Source of the DNA: Flavobacterium sp. GSB-24
GTDB lineage: Bacteria; Bacteroidota; Bacteroidia; Flavobacteriales; Flavobacteriaceae
Assembly: GCF_027924665.1 (NCBI RefSeq)
Contig: NZ_AP027043.1
Location: forward strand, 5,222,831 to 5,286,830
Direction: 5' to 3'
Length of the DNA stretch: 64,000 nt
Shown here: positions 33,667-42,200 of the stretch, piece by piece
Layout: each line of letters starts with the position of its first letter
How positions within the stretch are numbered: position 1 is the first letter of the stretch
The notes under the pieces: generated by a model
What the model was told of the DNA's origin: nothing
Databases searched by the model: none
What the model saw: only the letters and a program-made list of their open reading frames with translations
Translations under genes and position numbers: made by a program

Positions 33667-34260
33667 ATGAAAAAATTAACACATGAAGATATAGAAAACT
33701 TTATTACTACTATTGATAAAATAAATAACCCTTTACTTGTTGCAAATAAAATTTCTTATTTTATTTCTGATGCATTGAGAGAAAATACAATAAATCTCTT
33801 TGAAGCTTATTTACTTAACTTAGAAGAAATTAAAATTAGGCGTATTGGTTATATTCAATTAAGCTGGAATGTGAATATTCAAATACGTACATGTTTGGCT
33901 ATAATAAATCAGTTAATTTTAGCCTATTATTTCGGAAATATTGAAACAATTGAAATGCTTAAAAGATGGGGGTTAGAGGCTTTCAATCTAAATAAGGAGA
34001 AGAGATCGCATTACATTATGGATGAATACGAACTTTTTTTAAATATTAAGAATTCGGATAACTTACTTAGAGAATTGTTAAAAGTAAGAAACAACTATAA
34101 TCATTTAAACGATGACCTCGGTCCATATCATATTGAAGTATTTCCATACCATTTTTATAGTCCTGAAAAAATCTTATTAGAAAAAGAAAAATCATATGAT
34201 TGTAATTTAGGAGAACAGATTGAAAATCTAATTATCTACTTAAATCTTAAAGAGTTTTAG
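33667..34260 (+). CDS. Unknown helical protein with a possible HEPN RNase motif
   Basis: A 197-residue protein with no signal peptide or membrane helix, predicted mostly alpha-helical and with AT-richer codons than its neighbours (many ATT, AAT, TTA). I do not recognise the family. Residues 141-146 read RNNYNH in the context LLRELLKVRNNYNHLND, which equals the R-N-x3-H motif that marks catalytic HEPN ribonucleases. A motif this short can arise by chance. No antitoxin or nucleotidyltransferase partner is adjacent; neighbours are PPK2 (divergent) and a propeller-like protein. If it is HEPN, it could be a solitary stress or defence RNase. Confidence 0.7.
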   Translation: MKKLTHEDIENFITTIDKINNPLLVANKISYFISDALRENTINLFEAYLLNLEEIKIRRIGYIQLSWNVNIQIRTCLAIINQLILAYYFGNIETIEMLKRWGLEAFNLNKEKRSHYIMDEYELFLNIKNSDNLLRELLKVRNNYNHLNDDLGPYHIEVFPYHFYSPEKILLEKEKSYDCNLGEQIENLIIYLNLKEF

Positions 34261-34325
34261 ATTTAAAAACTAATTTTAAAATAAATTTATTTTTATCACA
34301 CAAAAGTTTTCAAAACACATTTTCC

Positions 34326-35162
34326 ATGGAAAAATTCACATTAGAAATATTATTTCAAATCATAGGCATCGGTTCGGCATCAGGTTTATTTTATAATAAT
34401 GATGCACTTTATGTCATTGGCGACAACAGCGGATTCTTATACGAATACAATATGCAGAATCAGCAATTGAACCAGCATGCGTTAATTGACAATCCGTCGC
34501 AAAATATTCCGAAAAACTTAAAACCCGATTTTGAATCGCTAACGCATCATAACGATACACTTTATGTTTTTGGTTCTGGTTCAACCGAAAACCGAAACAG
34601 AATGATCGAATTTGATTTGAAGTCCAAAACTGTTTTACAAAAAAACAATTTAGTTGATTTGTATGCCGTAATGCAGAATTTCGGTTCAATAAAACCAGAA
34701 GATTTCAATTTGGAAGGCGCTATTTTCGATGGCGAAAACTGGTATTTATTCAACCGAGGAAATGGAATTTCTAATAAAAACACCATTTTTACGATTCACG
34801 CGAAAAACCTTGGAGAAGAATTTGCTCTAATTTCTGTCAATTACAAACTTCCAAAAATAAAAGGTGTTCGTTCCAGCTTTACCGATGCCATTTTGGTTGA
34901 TGATAAAATCTATTTCCTTTCAACAGCAGAAGATACCAAATCAACTTATGATGACGGAGAAATCTTAGGAAGTTTCATTGGCAGAATTGACATTAAAACG
35001 ATGAAAATAGATTTTACTCAAAAAATAACCTCAACCAATAAATTTGAAGGCTTAACTTTCTATAAAAAAGAAAACAATAAAATCGAGTTTTTGCTTTGCG
35101 AGGATAATGACACCGATCTTTTGGAAACAAAAATATACAAATTGACAATTCCGGCTAAATAA
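34326..35162 (+). CDS. Beta-propeller-like protein of unknown function
   Basis: A 278-residue protein. It shows repeated sheet-like units (SASGLFYNNDALYVIGDNSGFLYEYN, DFESLTHHNDTLYVFGSGS, FNLEGAIFDGENWYLFNRGN, SSFTDAILVDDKIYFLSTAED, KFEGLTFYKKENNKIEFLLCED), consistent with a five- or six-bladed propeller. A signal peptide is not evident, though the first residues are moderately hydrophobic. It seems distantly related to the secreted protein at 1967-2938. I think a DUF6929-type family applies but cannot confirm. It lies 65 bases after the possible HEPN gene and 75 bases before the peptidase gene. Confidence 0.7.
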   Translation: MEKFTLEILFQIIGIGSASGLFYNNDALYVIGDNSGFLYEYNMQNQQLNQHALIDNPSQNIPKNLKPDFESLTHHNDTLYVFGSGSTENRNRMIEFDLKSKTVLQKNNLVDLYAVMQNFGSIKPEDFNLEGAIFDGENWYLFNRGNGISNKNTIFTIHAKNLGEEFALISVNYKLPKIKGVRSSFTDAILVDDKIYFLSTAEDTKSTYDDGEILGSFIGRIDIKTMKIDFTQKITSTNKFEGLTFYKKENNKIEFLLCEDNDTDLLETKIYKLTIPAK

Positions 35163-35237
35163 CATAGTAATTTCCTGTTTATTGAGTCTTTGACTATATA
35201 ACAAACCATAAGTAATAATTATAAACATAAAAAAATA

Positions 35238-37394
35238 ATGATCAGAAAAACCGCTTTCGCTCTTTTAGTTTTTATTACCAGTCAAATATCACAGGCTCAA
35301 TATCAATATCCTTCAACACCTGAACATCCTGTAGTAGATAATTATTACGGAACAAAAATCACAGATTCTTACCGTTGGCTGGAAGATATGAAAAAACCAG
35401 AAGTGCAAAAATGGTTTAAAGATCAAAGCGATTTTACCAATTCTGTCATAAAAAAAATCTCTGGCCGTAATGCTCTTTTCAATAGAATGAAGGAAATTAG
35501 TGCATTGGCAGGAGATGATTATACTTACGTAAAACAATTAGGAGACAATTATTATTACACCAAAAAGAAAAAAGGAGAAAGCATTGATAAATTATATATC
35601 CGTAAAGGTTTAAACGGAACCGAGGTTTTATTATTAGACCCGAATACTTATAAAAAAGATGCAACGATTACGAGTTTCAATATTAGTCCAGATCAGAAAA
35701 AATTAGCGGTTACATTATCTCAAGATGGTGCTGAAGTTTGTGATCTCCGAATTATGGATATTGAATCTAAAACTTTTCTTCCAGACAATTTAAATCCAGT
35801 CTGGAGTGAATTTAGTTTTGAATTTACCCCTGACAGCAAAGCGATCACTTATACCAAAATGAGTACCAATGATAGTAAAAGTGATGATTTTCTAAAACAC
35901 ATGAAATCTTTACTTCACGTTATTGGCACTAATCCGGAGACCGATAAAATACTGGCATCAAAAGAAAACAATCCCAACTTGAATCTTCTTGCTGAGCAGT
36001 TTCCTGATGTTGCATTCTCAGACAATTATTCATACATAATTTTAGAAATCGGATCTACAAAAAGCGAAATATTAGCATTCTATGCTCCTTATTCAGAACT
36101 TAATAATCCTAAAATAAATTGGAAACCGCTTATTAAATACGAAGATGAGATCACAAGCTATCAAATAATTGGAGACCAATTTTTCTTTCTTTCGCATAAA
36201 AATGCGCCCAATTATAAAATAGGATTAACAGACATTAAAAATCCAAATATTGATAATGCTAAAATTATAATTCCAGAGAGCAATAAAGTATTACGAAGAA
36301 TACAGAAATCTAAAAACTTCATTTATTATACTTTAAGTGACGGAATTGTACAGGATAAATATCAAATTAATCCAAAAACATTCGAAACTAAAGTAATCGC
36401 TCTTCCAAAAGGTTCAAATGGAGGTTATGCTTTAAATTCTCGTGAAAATGATAATCTCTTATTTTTTTACAATGGCTGGATCGCGCCATCTACAACTTAT
36501 TCTTTTAATGGCTCAACTGGCCATTTAGAAAAATCAAAACAATTTATTGCAAGCGGCAATTATCCTGACTTTTCAAAACAGTATAGTGTAAAAGAAGTTG
36601 AAATAGCAAGTCATGATGGCGTAATGGTTCCGTTATCTATTATTTATCCCAAAAACATTAAAATGGACGGCTCTACTCCTTGCTATATTAGTGGTTATGG
36701 CGCTTACGGATCAAGCAGAACACCCTATTATATTGGCGATGATTTGATGGCATTGCTGGAGCAAAATACTGTAATTGCTTTTGCACACGTTAGAGGTGGT
36801 GGAGAAAAAGGAGCAAATTGGCATAAAGGAGGTCAAAAAGCGACGAAACCTAATACTTGGAAAGATTTTATTGCTTGTTCTGAATATTTGATCAAAGAAA
36901 AATATACTTCGGCAGATAAACTTATTGGAAATGGTGCAAGTATGGGCGGTATCTTAATTGGAAGAGCAATTACAGAACGTCCTGATCTTTTTAAAGTTGC
37001 TATTATTGAAGTTGGATGCACTAATACTTTGCGAATGGAAACAACTCCAAACGGTCCGAATCAAATTCCAGAAATTGGTTCTTTAAAAAATGAAGAAGAT
37101 TTTAAAAATATCCTAGAAATGGATTCGCAAAGCAAAGTTAAAAAGGGACAAAAATATCCTGCTGTTTTGGTTCATACTGGAATTAACGATGCACGAGTAG
37201 CTTCTTGGGAACCTGGAAAATTTGCTGCTGTTTTACAAAATTACAATAGTTCTGACAGACCAATATTATTACACGTAAATTATGCAAACGGACATTTTTC
37301 TAACGATCTGGATGTAACTTATAATGATAGTGCTGATATGTTTGCTTTTGCATTGTGGCAGGTTGGAAATTCAAAATTTCAGATCGCGAAGTAA
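35238..37394 (+). CDS. Exported prolyl oligopeptidase (S9A family)
   Basis: A 718-residue secreted serine peptidase that cleaves short peptides after proline. A signal peptide (1-21, ending QISQAQ) is followed by the YPSTPEHPVVDNYYGTKITDSYRWLED start that is standard in this family, then a seven-bladed propeller domain to about residue 430, then the alpha/beta-hydrolase domain. The catalytic serine is Ser568 in GNGASMGGILIGRA, a less common form of the GxSxGG site. The acid is the Asp of GINDARV and the histidine that of YANGHF. Role: extracytoplasmic peptide degradation. An intergenic inverted repeat follows. Confidence 0.94.
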   Translation: MIRKTAFALLVFITSQISQAQYQYPSTPEHPVVDNYYGTKITDSYRWLEDMKKPEVQKWFKDQSDFTNSVIKKISGRNALFNRMKEISALAGDDYTYVKQLGDNYYYTKKKKGESIDKLYIRKGLNGTEVLLLDPNTYKKDATITSFNISPDQKKLAVTLSQDGAEVCDLRIMDIESKTFLPDNLNPVWSEFSFEFTPDSKAITYTKMSTNDSKSDDFLKHMKSLLHVIGTNPETDKILASKENNPNLNLLAEQFPDVAFSDNYSYIILEIGSTKSEILAFYAPYSELNNPKINWKPLIKYEDEITSYQIIGDQFFFLSHKNAPNYKIGLTDIKNPNIDNAKIIIPESNKVLRRIQKSKNFIYYTLSDGIVQDKYQINPKTFETKVIALPKGSNGGYALNSRENDNLLFFYNGWIAPSTTYSFNGSTGHLEKSKQFIASGNYPDFSKQYSVKEVEIASHDGVMVPLSIIYPKNIKMDGSTPCYISGYGAYGSSRTPYYIGDDLMALLEQNTVIAFAHVRGGGEKGANWHKGGQKATKPNTWKDFIACSEYLIKEKYTSADKLIGNGASMGGILIGRAITERPDLFKVAIIEVGCTNTLRMETTPNGPNQIPEIGSLKNEEDFKNILEMDSQSKVKKGQKYPAVLVHTGINDARVASWEPGKFAAVLQNYNSSDRPILLHVNYANGHFSNDLDVTYNDSADMFAFALWQVGNSKFQIAK

Positions 37395-37424
37395 TCTATA
37401 GCTCAAATTTAAATGCACTTTTTA

Positions 37425-37493
37425 CTTTGCGTAAATCTTTGCGAATCTCTGTGTAATATTTTACCGCAGAGATTCGCAAAGATTTACACAAAG
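37425..37493. repeat. Intergenic inverted repeat of the GCAAAG family
   Basis: Arms 37425-37451 and 37467-37493, 27 bases each, match in reverse complement at 26 positions, with a 15-base loop. Follows the peptidase gene. The same words recur at 55984-56119 and 56453-56590. Confidence 0.8.
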
Positions 37494-37521
37494 AAACACA
37501 AAGTATTTCGGTTAGCAGATT

Positions 37522-37561
37522 AAATGTAGAGACACACTGATTTACACGCCTCTACGATAAA
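37522..37561. repeat. Short inverted repeat with GTAGAG/CTCTAC arms
   Basis: GTAGAGACACAC...CGCCTCTAC. The word CTCTACGA is shared with the element at 38278. Confidence 0.4.
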
Positions 37562-37586
37562 TATTTCATGAAATCAAAACTCACGA

Positions 37587-38240
37587 ATGAAACAACTTTA
37601 CAAATTCATCATCCTAATTCTTATCAGCCTTAAAAGCTATTCTCAAACACAAGCTATAATTTACTTTAAAGATGGTGATTCTATAGAAGGTTTTGCTTCA
37701 TTAAAATTCAATAAAATAAAATTTAAAGTTTCGCAGGATGACAAATCTGACAGCTGGGATGAAGAGTATGTAAAAAAAATTACTTTCCTTGATTTTGGAG
37801 CCACAAGAACTTTTGAATATGTAAAGCTGAATTCTTTAGACAAACCAAAATTGGTAGAAATTATTACTAAAGGTGAAGCGACTTTATATAAAAAAGTAGG
37901 CTCAGATTTTAGTCTTACAGACATGATTTATAATCCGTACGATGATCGGCCTGATAATACCTTAAGCCCAACTTTAAAAACACAATTAGGTCCGCAAGCC
38001 CAACAACATTTATCAAATTCTAATATAAGCGAACCTTCTACATTTTATTACATAAAGAAGCCAAAAGACAAATATCCAACTTGTTTAAACTGCGGTATTA
38101 TAAACGCGTGGAGGAAAAACACTTCCAAATTTTTCGCTGACTGCGATTTTATCGTCAAAAAATTAAAAGGCGATAAATGGGTTTTTGAAGATATTAAAGA
38201 AATTGTAGAATTTTATAATGATATTTGTTTGGGAGAATAA
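37587..38240 (+). CDS. Secreted protein of unknown function
   Basis: A 217-residue exported protein. The signal peptide (1-19) ends SLKSYSQ. The N-terminal half has a short beta-rich module typical of Bacteroidota proteins that begins IIYFKDGDSIEGFASLKFNK and continues VKKITFLDFGATRTFEYV. The C-terminal half has a single CLNC pair and a helix-rich stretch (WVFEDIKEIVEFYNDICLGE). I do not recognise its function. Repeat elements flank it on both sides, so it is likely transcribed alone. Confidence 0.75.
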   Translation: MKQLYKFIILILISLKSYSQTQAIIYFKDGDSIEGFASLKFNKIKFKVSQDDKSDSWDEEYVKKITFLDFGATRTFEYVKLNSLDKPKLVEIITKGEATLYKKVGSDFSLTDMIYNPYDDRPDNTLSPTLKTQLGPQAQQHLSNSNISEPSTFYYIKKPKDKYPTCLNCGIINAWRKNTSKFFADCDFIVKKLKGDKWVFEDIKEIVEFYNDICLGE

Positions 38241-38277
38241 ATATTTTACTCCATTAAAAATTGCGGATTTACAGGAC

Positions 38278-38316
38278 TTTAGACGCACTGCTGTGCGTCT
38301 CTACGACAAACCTTTG
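38278..38316. repeat. Short inverted repeat AGACGCAC-GTGCGTCT
   Basis: Perfect eight-base arms around TGCT, followed by CTACGAC, in the gap before the sigma-factor gene. Confidence 0.5.
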
Positions 38317-38415
38317 TAACTTTGAATCTCTGTAACTTTGAACCTTTAAAAAAAAATTCATCATCGTCCCAACCTTTTTATCTTTTTATCTCTCTATATA
38401 AGAAAGACAACAATT

Positions 38416-38952
38416 GTGATAAACGAGACTCAAATAGCAAACTGTAAAAAAATGCACCGCGATGCACAGCGTGAGGTGTACGAATACATGGCGCCCAAAT
38501 TGTATCGCCTTTGCAAACGATACCTAAAAAAGGAAGAGGAAATTGAAGAAGCACTTGCCGATTCTTTCTTTACGATTTTTACCAAACTCGACCAACTAAA
38601 AGAAGCATATGCTTTTGAAGCCTGGGCCAGAAGGATAACCGTAAATCATTGTTTGGCGGCAATTCGAAAAGCAACTAATTTCAACATGTATCTCGACGAT
38701 GTAAAACTAATTTCTCAACCTTCTGTTGATGAATTAAATACATTGGAAGAAGAAGATTTACTCAATTTATTAAACCATATTCCAGACGGCTGTAAAACTG
38801 TTTTTAACCTTTTTGCCATTGAAGGTTTCTCTCATAAAGAAATAGCCGAAATGCTGAAGATCTCCGAAGGCACTTCAAAATCACAATTGAACGCCGCTAA
38901 GACCAAATTGAAAGAACTGGTTAATAAACTGTATTATCAAAAAGCAAAATAG
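38416..38952 (+). CDS. ECF-type RNA polymerase sigma factor (GTG start)
   Basis: A 178-residue sigma-70 family factor of the two-domain ECF type. Region 2 (about 12-80) contains REVYEYMAPKLYRLCKRYL and FEAWARRITVNHCLAAIRK; region 4 (about 115-175) has the helix-turn-helix CKTVFNLFAIEGFSHKEIAEMLKISEGTSKSQL. A GTG at 38416 is the start; the next in-frame ATG comes later within region 2. The gene is followed after two bases by a membrane protein with the shape of an anti-sigma factor, so the two are translationally linked. This is the first gene of the most unusual locus in the window. Confidence 0.94.
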   Translation: MINETQIANCKKMHRDAQREVYEYMAPKLYRLCKRYLKKEEEIEEALADSFFTIFTKLDQLKEAYAFEAWARRITVNHCLAAIRKATNFNMYLDDVKLISQPSVDELNTLEEEDLLNLLNHIPDGCKTVFNLFAIEGFSHKEIAEMLKISEGTSKSQLNAAKTKLKELVNKLYYQKAK

Positions 38953-38954
38953 TC

Positions 38955-39920
38955 ATGGACAATCAAGATAAATTATTCGATAAAATAAAAGAAGCTTCGC
39001 AAAATGCGGAATTCAAAGACTTTCCCGCAATGGAAAAAGTCTGGGCACGTGTTGAAGAAAAACTAGACAAAAAAGAAGATAAAAAAACAATTGCTTTATG
39101 GAAAAAAATCGCCATTGCAGCTTCTCTTCTTTTACTAATTTCTTTAGCTGTTCAATTTTTACATACAGATAAAAATGCCGTACAAGAAACTCCTAAAGTA
39201 GTTATTCAGGAAACTGAAAAAGTAGAATCGCAAGAACCTGCTTTAAATCAAAAAAGTACAGAACCTTCTTCGGATTCTGGAATTGTTTCAAACGAAGAAG
39301 CCGATAAAATTTTAGAAAATCATATTAAAAATAAAGAAAGAGTCGCTATTGAGGAAACAATTGCACCAAATACAGAATTGCTACAAGCTGCACCAGCACC
39401 AAAAATTGCAGCAGATGCTGTTGTAGTTGCTGCGCCTGTAGTACAAGAATCAATTGAAGAAGACGATAACATTATTTCTAAAAAAGAGTTTTCTTCAGAA
39501 TCGGCTTATTTAAGGAGTCCGCAAAGAGAATCTGCGAAAGTCGCTTTTGCTGAAAAAAGTACTCCAAGAGCTAAGAAAAGTGCTCCACTTGTTATTTTTA
39601 ACGGAAACGCAATGGCGCATAGCGACGAGGCTAAAAAAGATAAAATGATGCGAAATGAACTTCCGAATCTAAATCCAGAAAATGTAGATTCGCTCGTTGT
39701 TCTAGACGAGCCATTGTACATTATCGACGGCATTTATTATTCTGAAAATGATTTATTTGGAAATAATCCAACGAGTCCTTACGCGCCCTTGGACAAACAA
39801 GACATTAAAACTATAACCATTTTACAAGACCTTGAAGCCACTTCAAAATATGGTGAAAAAGGAAAAAAAGGAGTTGTCATTATTACTACAAAAACAGGAA
39901 AACCAGCTCCGAAAAAGTAA
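38955..39920 (+). CDS. Anti-sigma-like membrane protein with a SusC/TonB-plug-like C-terminus
   Basis: A 321-residue single-pass protein. The cytoplasmic part (1-48, charged, EKVWARVEEKLDKK) matches short anti-sigma heads. One membrane helix follows (about 49-69). The periplasmic part has a long low-complexity Glu/Ala/Pro/Lys linker, then at 254-313 a segment with LYIIDGIYYS, DIKTITILQDLEATSKYG and KGVVIITTK. This is the terminal motif of the plug domain of SusC-like TonB receptors (IDG...VLKDASATAIYG...GVVIITTK), without any barrel. The gene begins two bases after the sigma factor and 70 bases before a vWA protein that carries the same motif. I infer membrane signalling through plug-like interactions. 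Confidence 0.88.
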   Translation: MDNQDKLFDKIKEASQNAEFKDFPAMEKVWARVEEKLDKKEDKKTIALWKKIAIAASLLLLISLAVQFLHTDKNAVQETPKVVIQETEKVESQEPALNQKSTEPSSDSGIVSNEEADKILENHIKNKERVAIEETIAPNTELLQAAPAPKIAADAVVVAAPVVQESIEEDDNIISKKEFSSESAYLRSPQRESAKVAFAEKSTPRAKKSAPLVIFNGNAMAHSDEAKKDKMMRNELPNLNPENVDSLVVLDEPLYIIDGIYYSENDLFGNNPTSPYAPLDKQDIKTITILQDLEATSKYGEKGKKGVVIITTKTGKPAPKK

Positions 39921-39925
39921 TTCCA

Positions 39926-39958
39926 AGCTTTGTCAAAGTCTGCAGCTTTGACAAAGCT
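39926..39958 (+). repeat. Hairpin between the anti-sigma-like and vWA genes
   Basis: Arms AGCTTTGTCAAAG (39926-39938) and CTTTGACAAAGCT (39946-39958) are perfectly complementary with loop TCTGCAG. No T-run follows. The CTTTGTCAAAG word recurs at 44386. May attenuate transcription or stabilise the upstream message. Confidence 0.75.
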
Positions 39959-39990
39959 AAATCCGAACATTAATCTTAAAAATTATTATC

Positions 39991-42147
39991 ATGAAAAGTT
40001 TAAAACTTATTTCATCAGCCATTGCTATGCTTGTATGTTTCGTAACCATGGCACAGCAAAGAACAATAACTGGAATCGTTTCAGACGAGACAAAACAACC
40101 ACTTCCAGGTGTAACTATTTACAATCAGACATCAAAAGCAAATGCCGCAACCAATTTTGATGGGCAGTACAGTATTCAAGCCAAAACTGGCGATATGCTG
40201 GTTTTCAGCTTCATTGGATACAAAAACCAAAGTCAAAAGGTTCAGAACTCAAATATTATCAATATAAAACTTCTTCCAGACAATCAAACTTTAAGTGAAG
40301 TTGTGGTTATGGGTTACGGTACAAGTAATGCTGAATATGAAGACCGCAGTTATGCACGTGCCGAAAGAAAAAAAGAAAAAAGAGATAAATCGGTAGCACC
40401 GCAAGGAAAAATGGCAATGCCAGTTGCGAGTAATGCCCTTTATATGCCAAGCTCTAATGTCGTTGTACGTGGTAATGCATCTGTTTCTCCAAAAAATGAA
40501 CCAATGTATATTATTGATGGAGTTCCTGCAAAAGCCAATCAAATGGCAAAAATTAATCCGAATGATATTGACAATGTTTCGGTTTTAAAAGACCAGGCAG
40601 CAACTTCTCTATATGGAATTAAAGGTTCAAATGGCGTTGTGATAGTTTCGACTAAAAATGAACTTTATAAAAATCTTTCAGAAAAGGAATTAGACAAAAA
40701 ACTAAACATAATGCCAATTCCTGTTGAACCTACTCAGGAAGATTATGATGCTTTTGTCGAGAATGCTTTCGAAAGTCCAAAAACAGCACCGCTTTCTACT
40801 TTTTCTATTGATGTTGATAATGCTTCGTACACAAATATCAGACGTTTTTTAAACAATGGGCAACAAGTTCCAAAAGATGCAGTTCGTGTAGAAGAAATGG
40901 TGAACTTTTTCAAATACACTTATCCACAGCCTAAAGACGAAAATCCGTTTTCTATTAACACAGAAGTAAGCGATTCGCCTTGGAATGCAAACAATAAAAT
41001 CTTGAAAATTGGTTTACAGGGAAAAAATATTCCAACAAACGATCTGCCAGCTTCAAACCTTGTTTTCTTAATTGATGTTTCGGGTTCAATGAGTGATATG
41101 AATAAACTTCCTTTATTAAAACAATCTTTAAAAATTTTATTAAACGAATTACGTGCAAAAGACAAAGTGGCAATCGTAGTTTACGCGGGCGCTGCCGGAA
41201 TGGTTTTACCTCCAACTTCAGGCGATGAGAAAAAAACAATAATCGATGCTTTAGATAAATTGCAGTCTGGCGGAAGTACTGCCGGCGGTGCAGGAATCGA
41301 ACTGGCTTATAAAACCGCTACTGAAAATTTCATCAAAGGCGGAAACAATCGTGTAATCCTGGCAACTGACGGCGATTTTAACGTAGGAAGCACTTCTAAC
41401 TCTGACATGGAAAAATTAATAGAAGACAAAAGAAAAACGGGTGTTTTCTTGACATGTTTAGGCTACGGAATGGGTAATTATAAAGACAGCAAAATGGAAA
41501 TCTTAGCCGATAAAGGAAATGGAAATTACGCTTACATCGATAATATTCAAGAAGCGAATCGTTTTTTAGGAAAAGAATTTAAAGGTTCGATGTTTGCTAT
41601 CGCGAAAGATGTAAAAATTCAGATTGAATTCAATCCGAAACAAGTGCAATCGTATCGTTTGATTGGATATGAAAACAGAAAACTTCGTCCAGAAGACTTT
41701 AAAAATGACGCAATTGATGCTGGCGAATTAGGAAGTAATCATACCGTAACGGCTTTATATGAAATTATTCCTGTTGGTGTAAAAAGCGATTACTTAAATG
41801 TACAGCCAGATGATTTAAAATATACTAAAACAGAAACTACTTCAAGCAATTACACTAATGAATTGGCAACAATAAAATTCCGTTATAAAAAACCTGACGG
41901 TGACAAAAGTATAGAAATGGTTCAGGTAATTGAAAACAAATCAGCTGCTATGGAAAAAGCGAGTGATGACATGAAATTTAGTACTGCAGTTGCCTGGTTC
42001 GGATTAAAATTAAGAGATTCAAAATTGATTGCCGACAAGTCTTCTGAAGAGATTGTAAAATTAGCAAAGCAAGGAAATTCAAATGATGCCGAAGGTTACA
42101 AAGCTGAATTTATTCGTTTGGTTGAAACCTCCAAACAGTATAATTAA
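39991..42147 (+). CDS. vWA protein with CarboxypepD_reg and TonB-plug-like domains (YfbK-type)
   Basis: A 718-residue exported protein built as follows. Signal peptide 1-21. A carboxypeptidase-regulatory-like domain (22-95, RTITGIVSDETKQPLPGVTI...FDGQYSI) with the SusC-type LSEVVVMGYG motif at 101-110. A basic linker. A plug-like segment at 156-222 (MYIIDGVPAKAN, DNVSVLKDQAATSLYG, NGVVIVSTK). A YfbK-type von Willebrand domain from about 265 on, with the metal site DVSGS at 362-366, a GGSTAGGAG loop and ATDGDFN (Asp460). The C-terminus resembles DUF3520. There is no TonB-dependent barrel. It lies downstream of the sigma and anti-sigma-like genes and shares the plug motif with the latter. Confidence 0.92.
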   Translation: MKSLKLISSAIAMLVCFVTMAQQRTITGIVSDETKQPLPGVTIYNQTSKANAATNFDGQYSIQAKTGDMLVFSFIGYKNQSQKVQNSNIINIKLLPDNQTLSEVVVMGYGTSNAEYEDRSYARAERKKEKRDKSVAPQGKMAMPVASNALYMPSSNVVVRGNASVSPKNEPMYIIDGVPAKANQMAKINPNDIDNVSVLKDQAATSLYGIKGSNGVVIVSTKNELYKNLSEKELDKKLNIMPIPVEPTQEDYDAFVENAFESPKTAPLSTFSIDVDNASYTNIRRFLNNGQQVPKDAVRVEEMVNFFKYTYPQPKDENPFSINTEVSDSPWNANNKILKIGLQGKNIPTNDLPASNLVFLIDVSGSMSDMNKLPLLKQSLKILLNELRAKDKVAIVVYAGAAGMVLPPTSGDEKKTIIDALDKLQSGGSTAGGAGIELAYKTATENFIKGGNNRVILATDGDFNVGSTSNSDMEKLIEDKRKTGVFLTCLGYGMGNYKDSKMEILADKGNGNYAYIDNIQEANRFLGKEFKGSMFAIAKDVKIQIEFNPKQVQSYRLIGYENRKLRPEDFKNDAIDAGELGSNHTVTALYEIIPVGVKSDYLNVQPDDLKYTKTETTSSNYTNELATIKFRYKKPDGDKSIEMVQVIENKSAAMEKASDDMKFSTAVAWFGLKLRDSKLIADKSSEEIVKLAKQGNSNDAEGYKAEFIRLVETSKQYN

Positions 42148-42200
42148 TAAATATTGTATTACTTTTGGGTTTTATTTAAAACATTAATTTTTATACTCGT

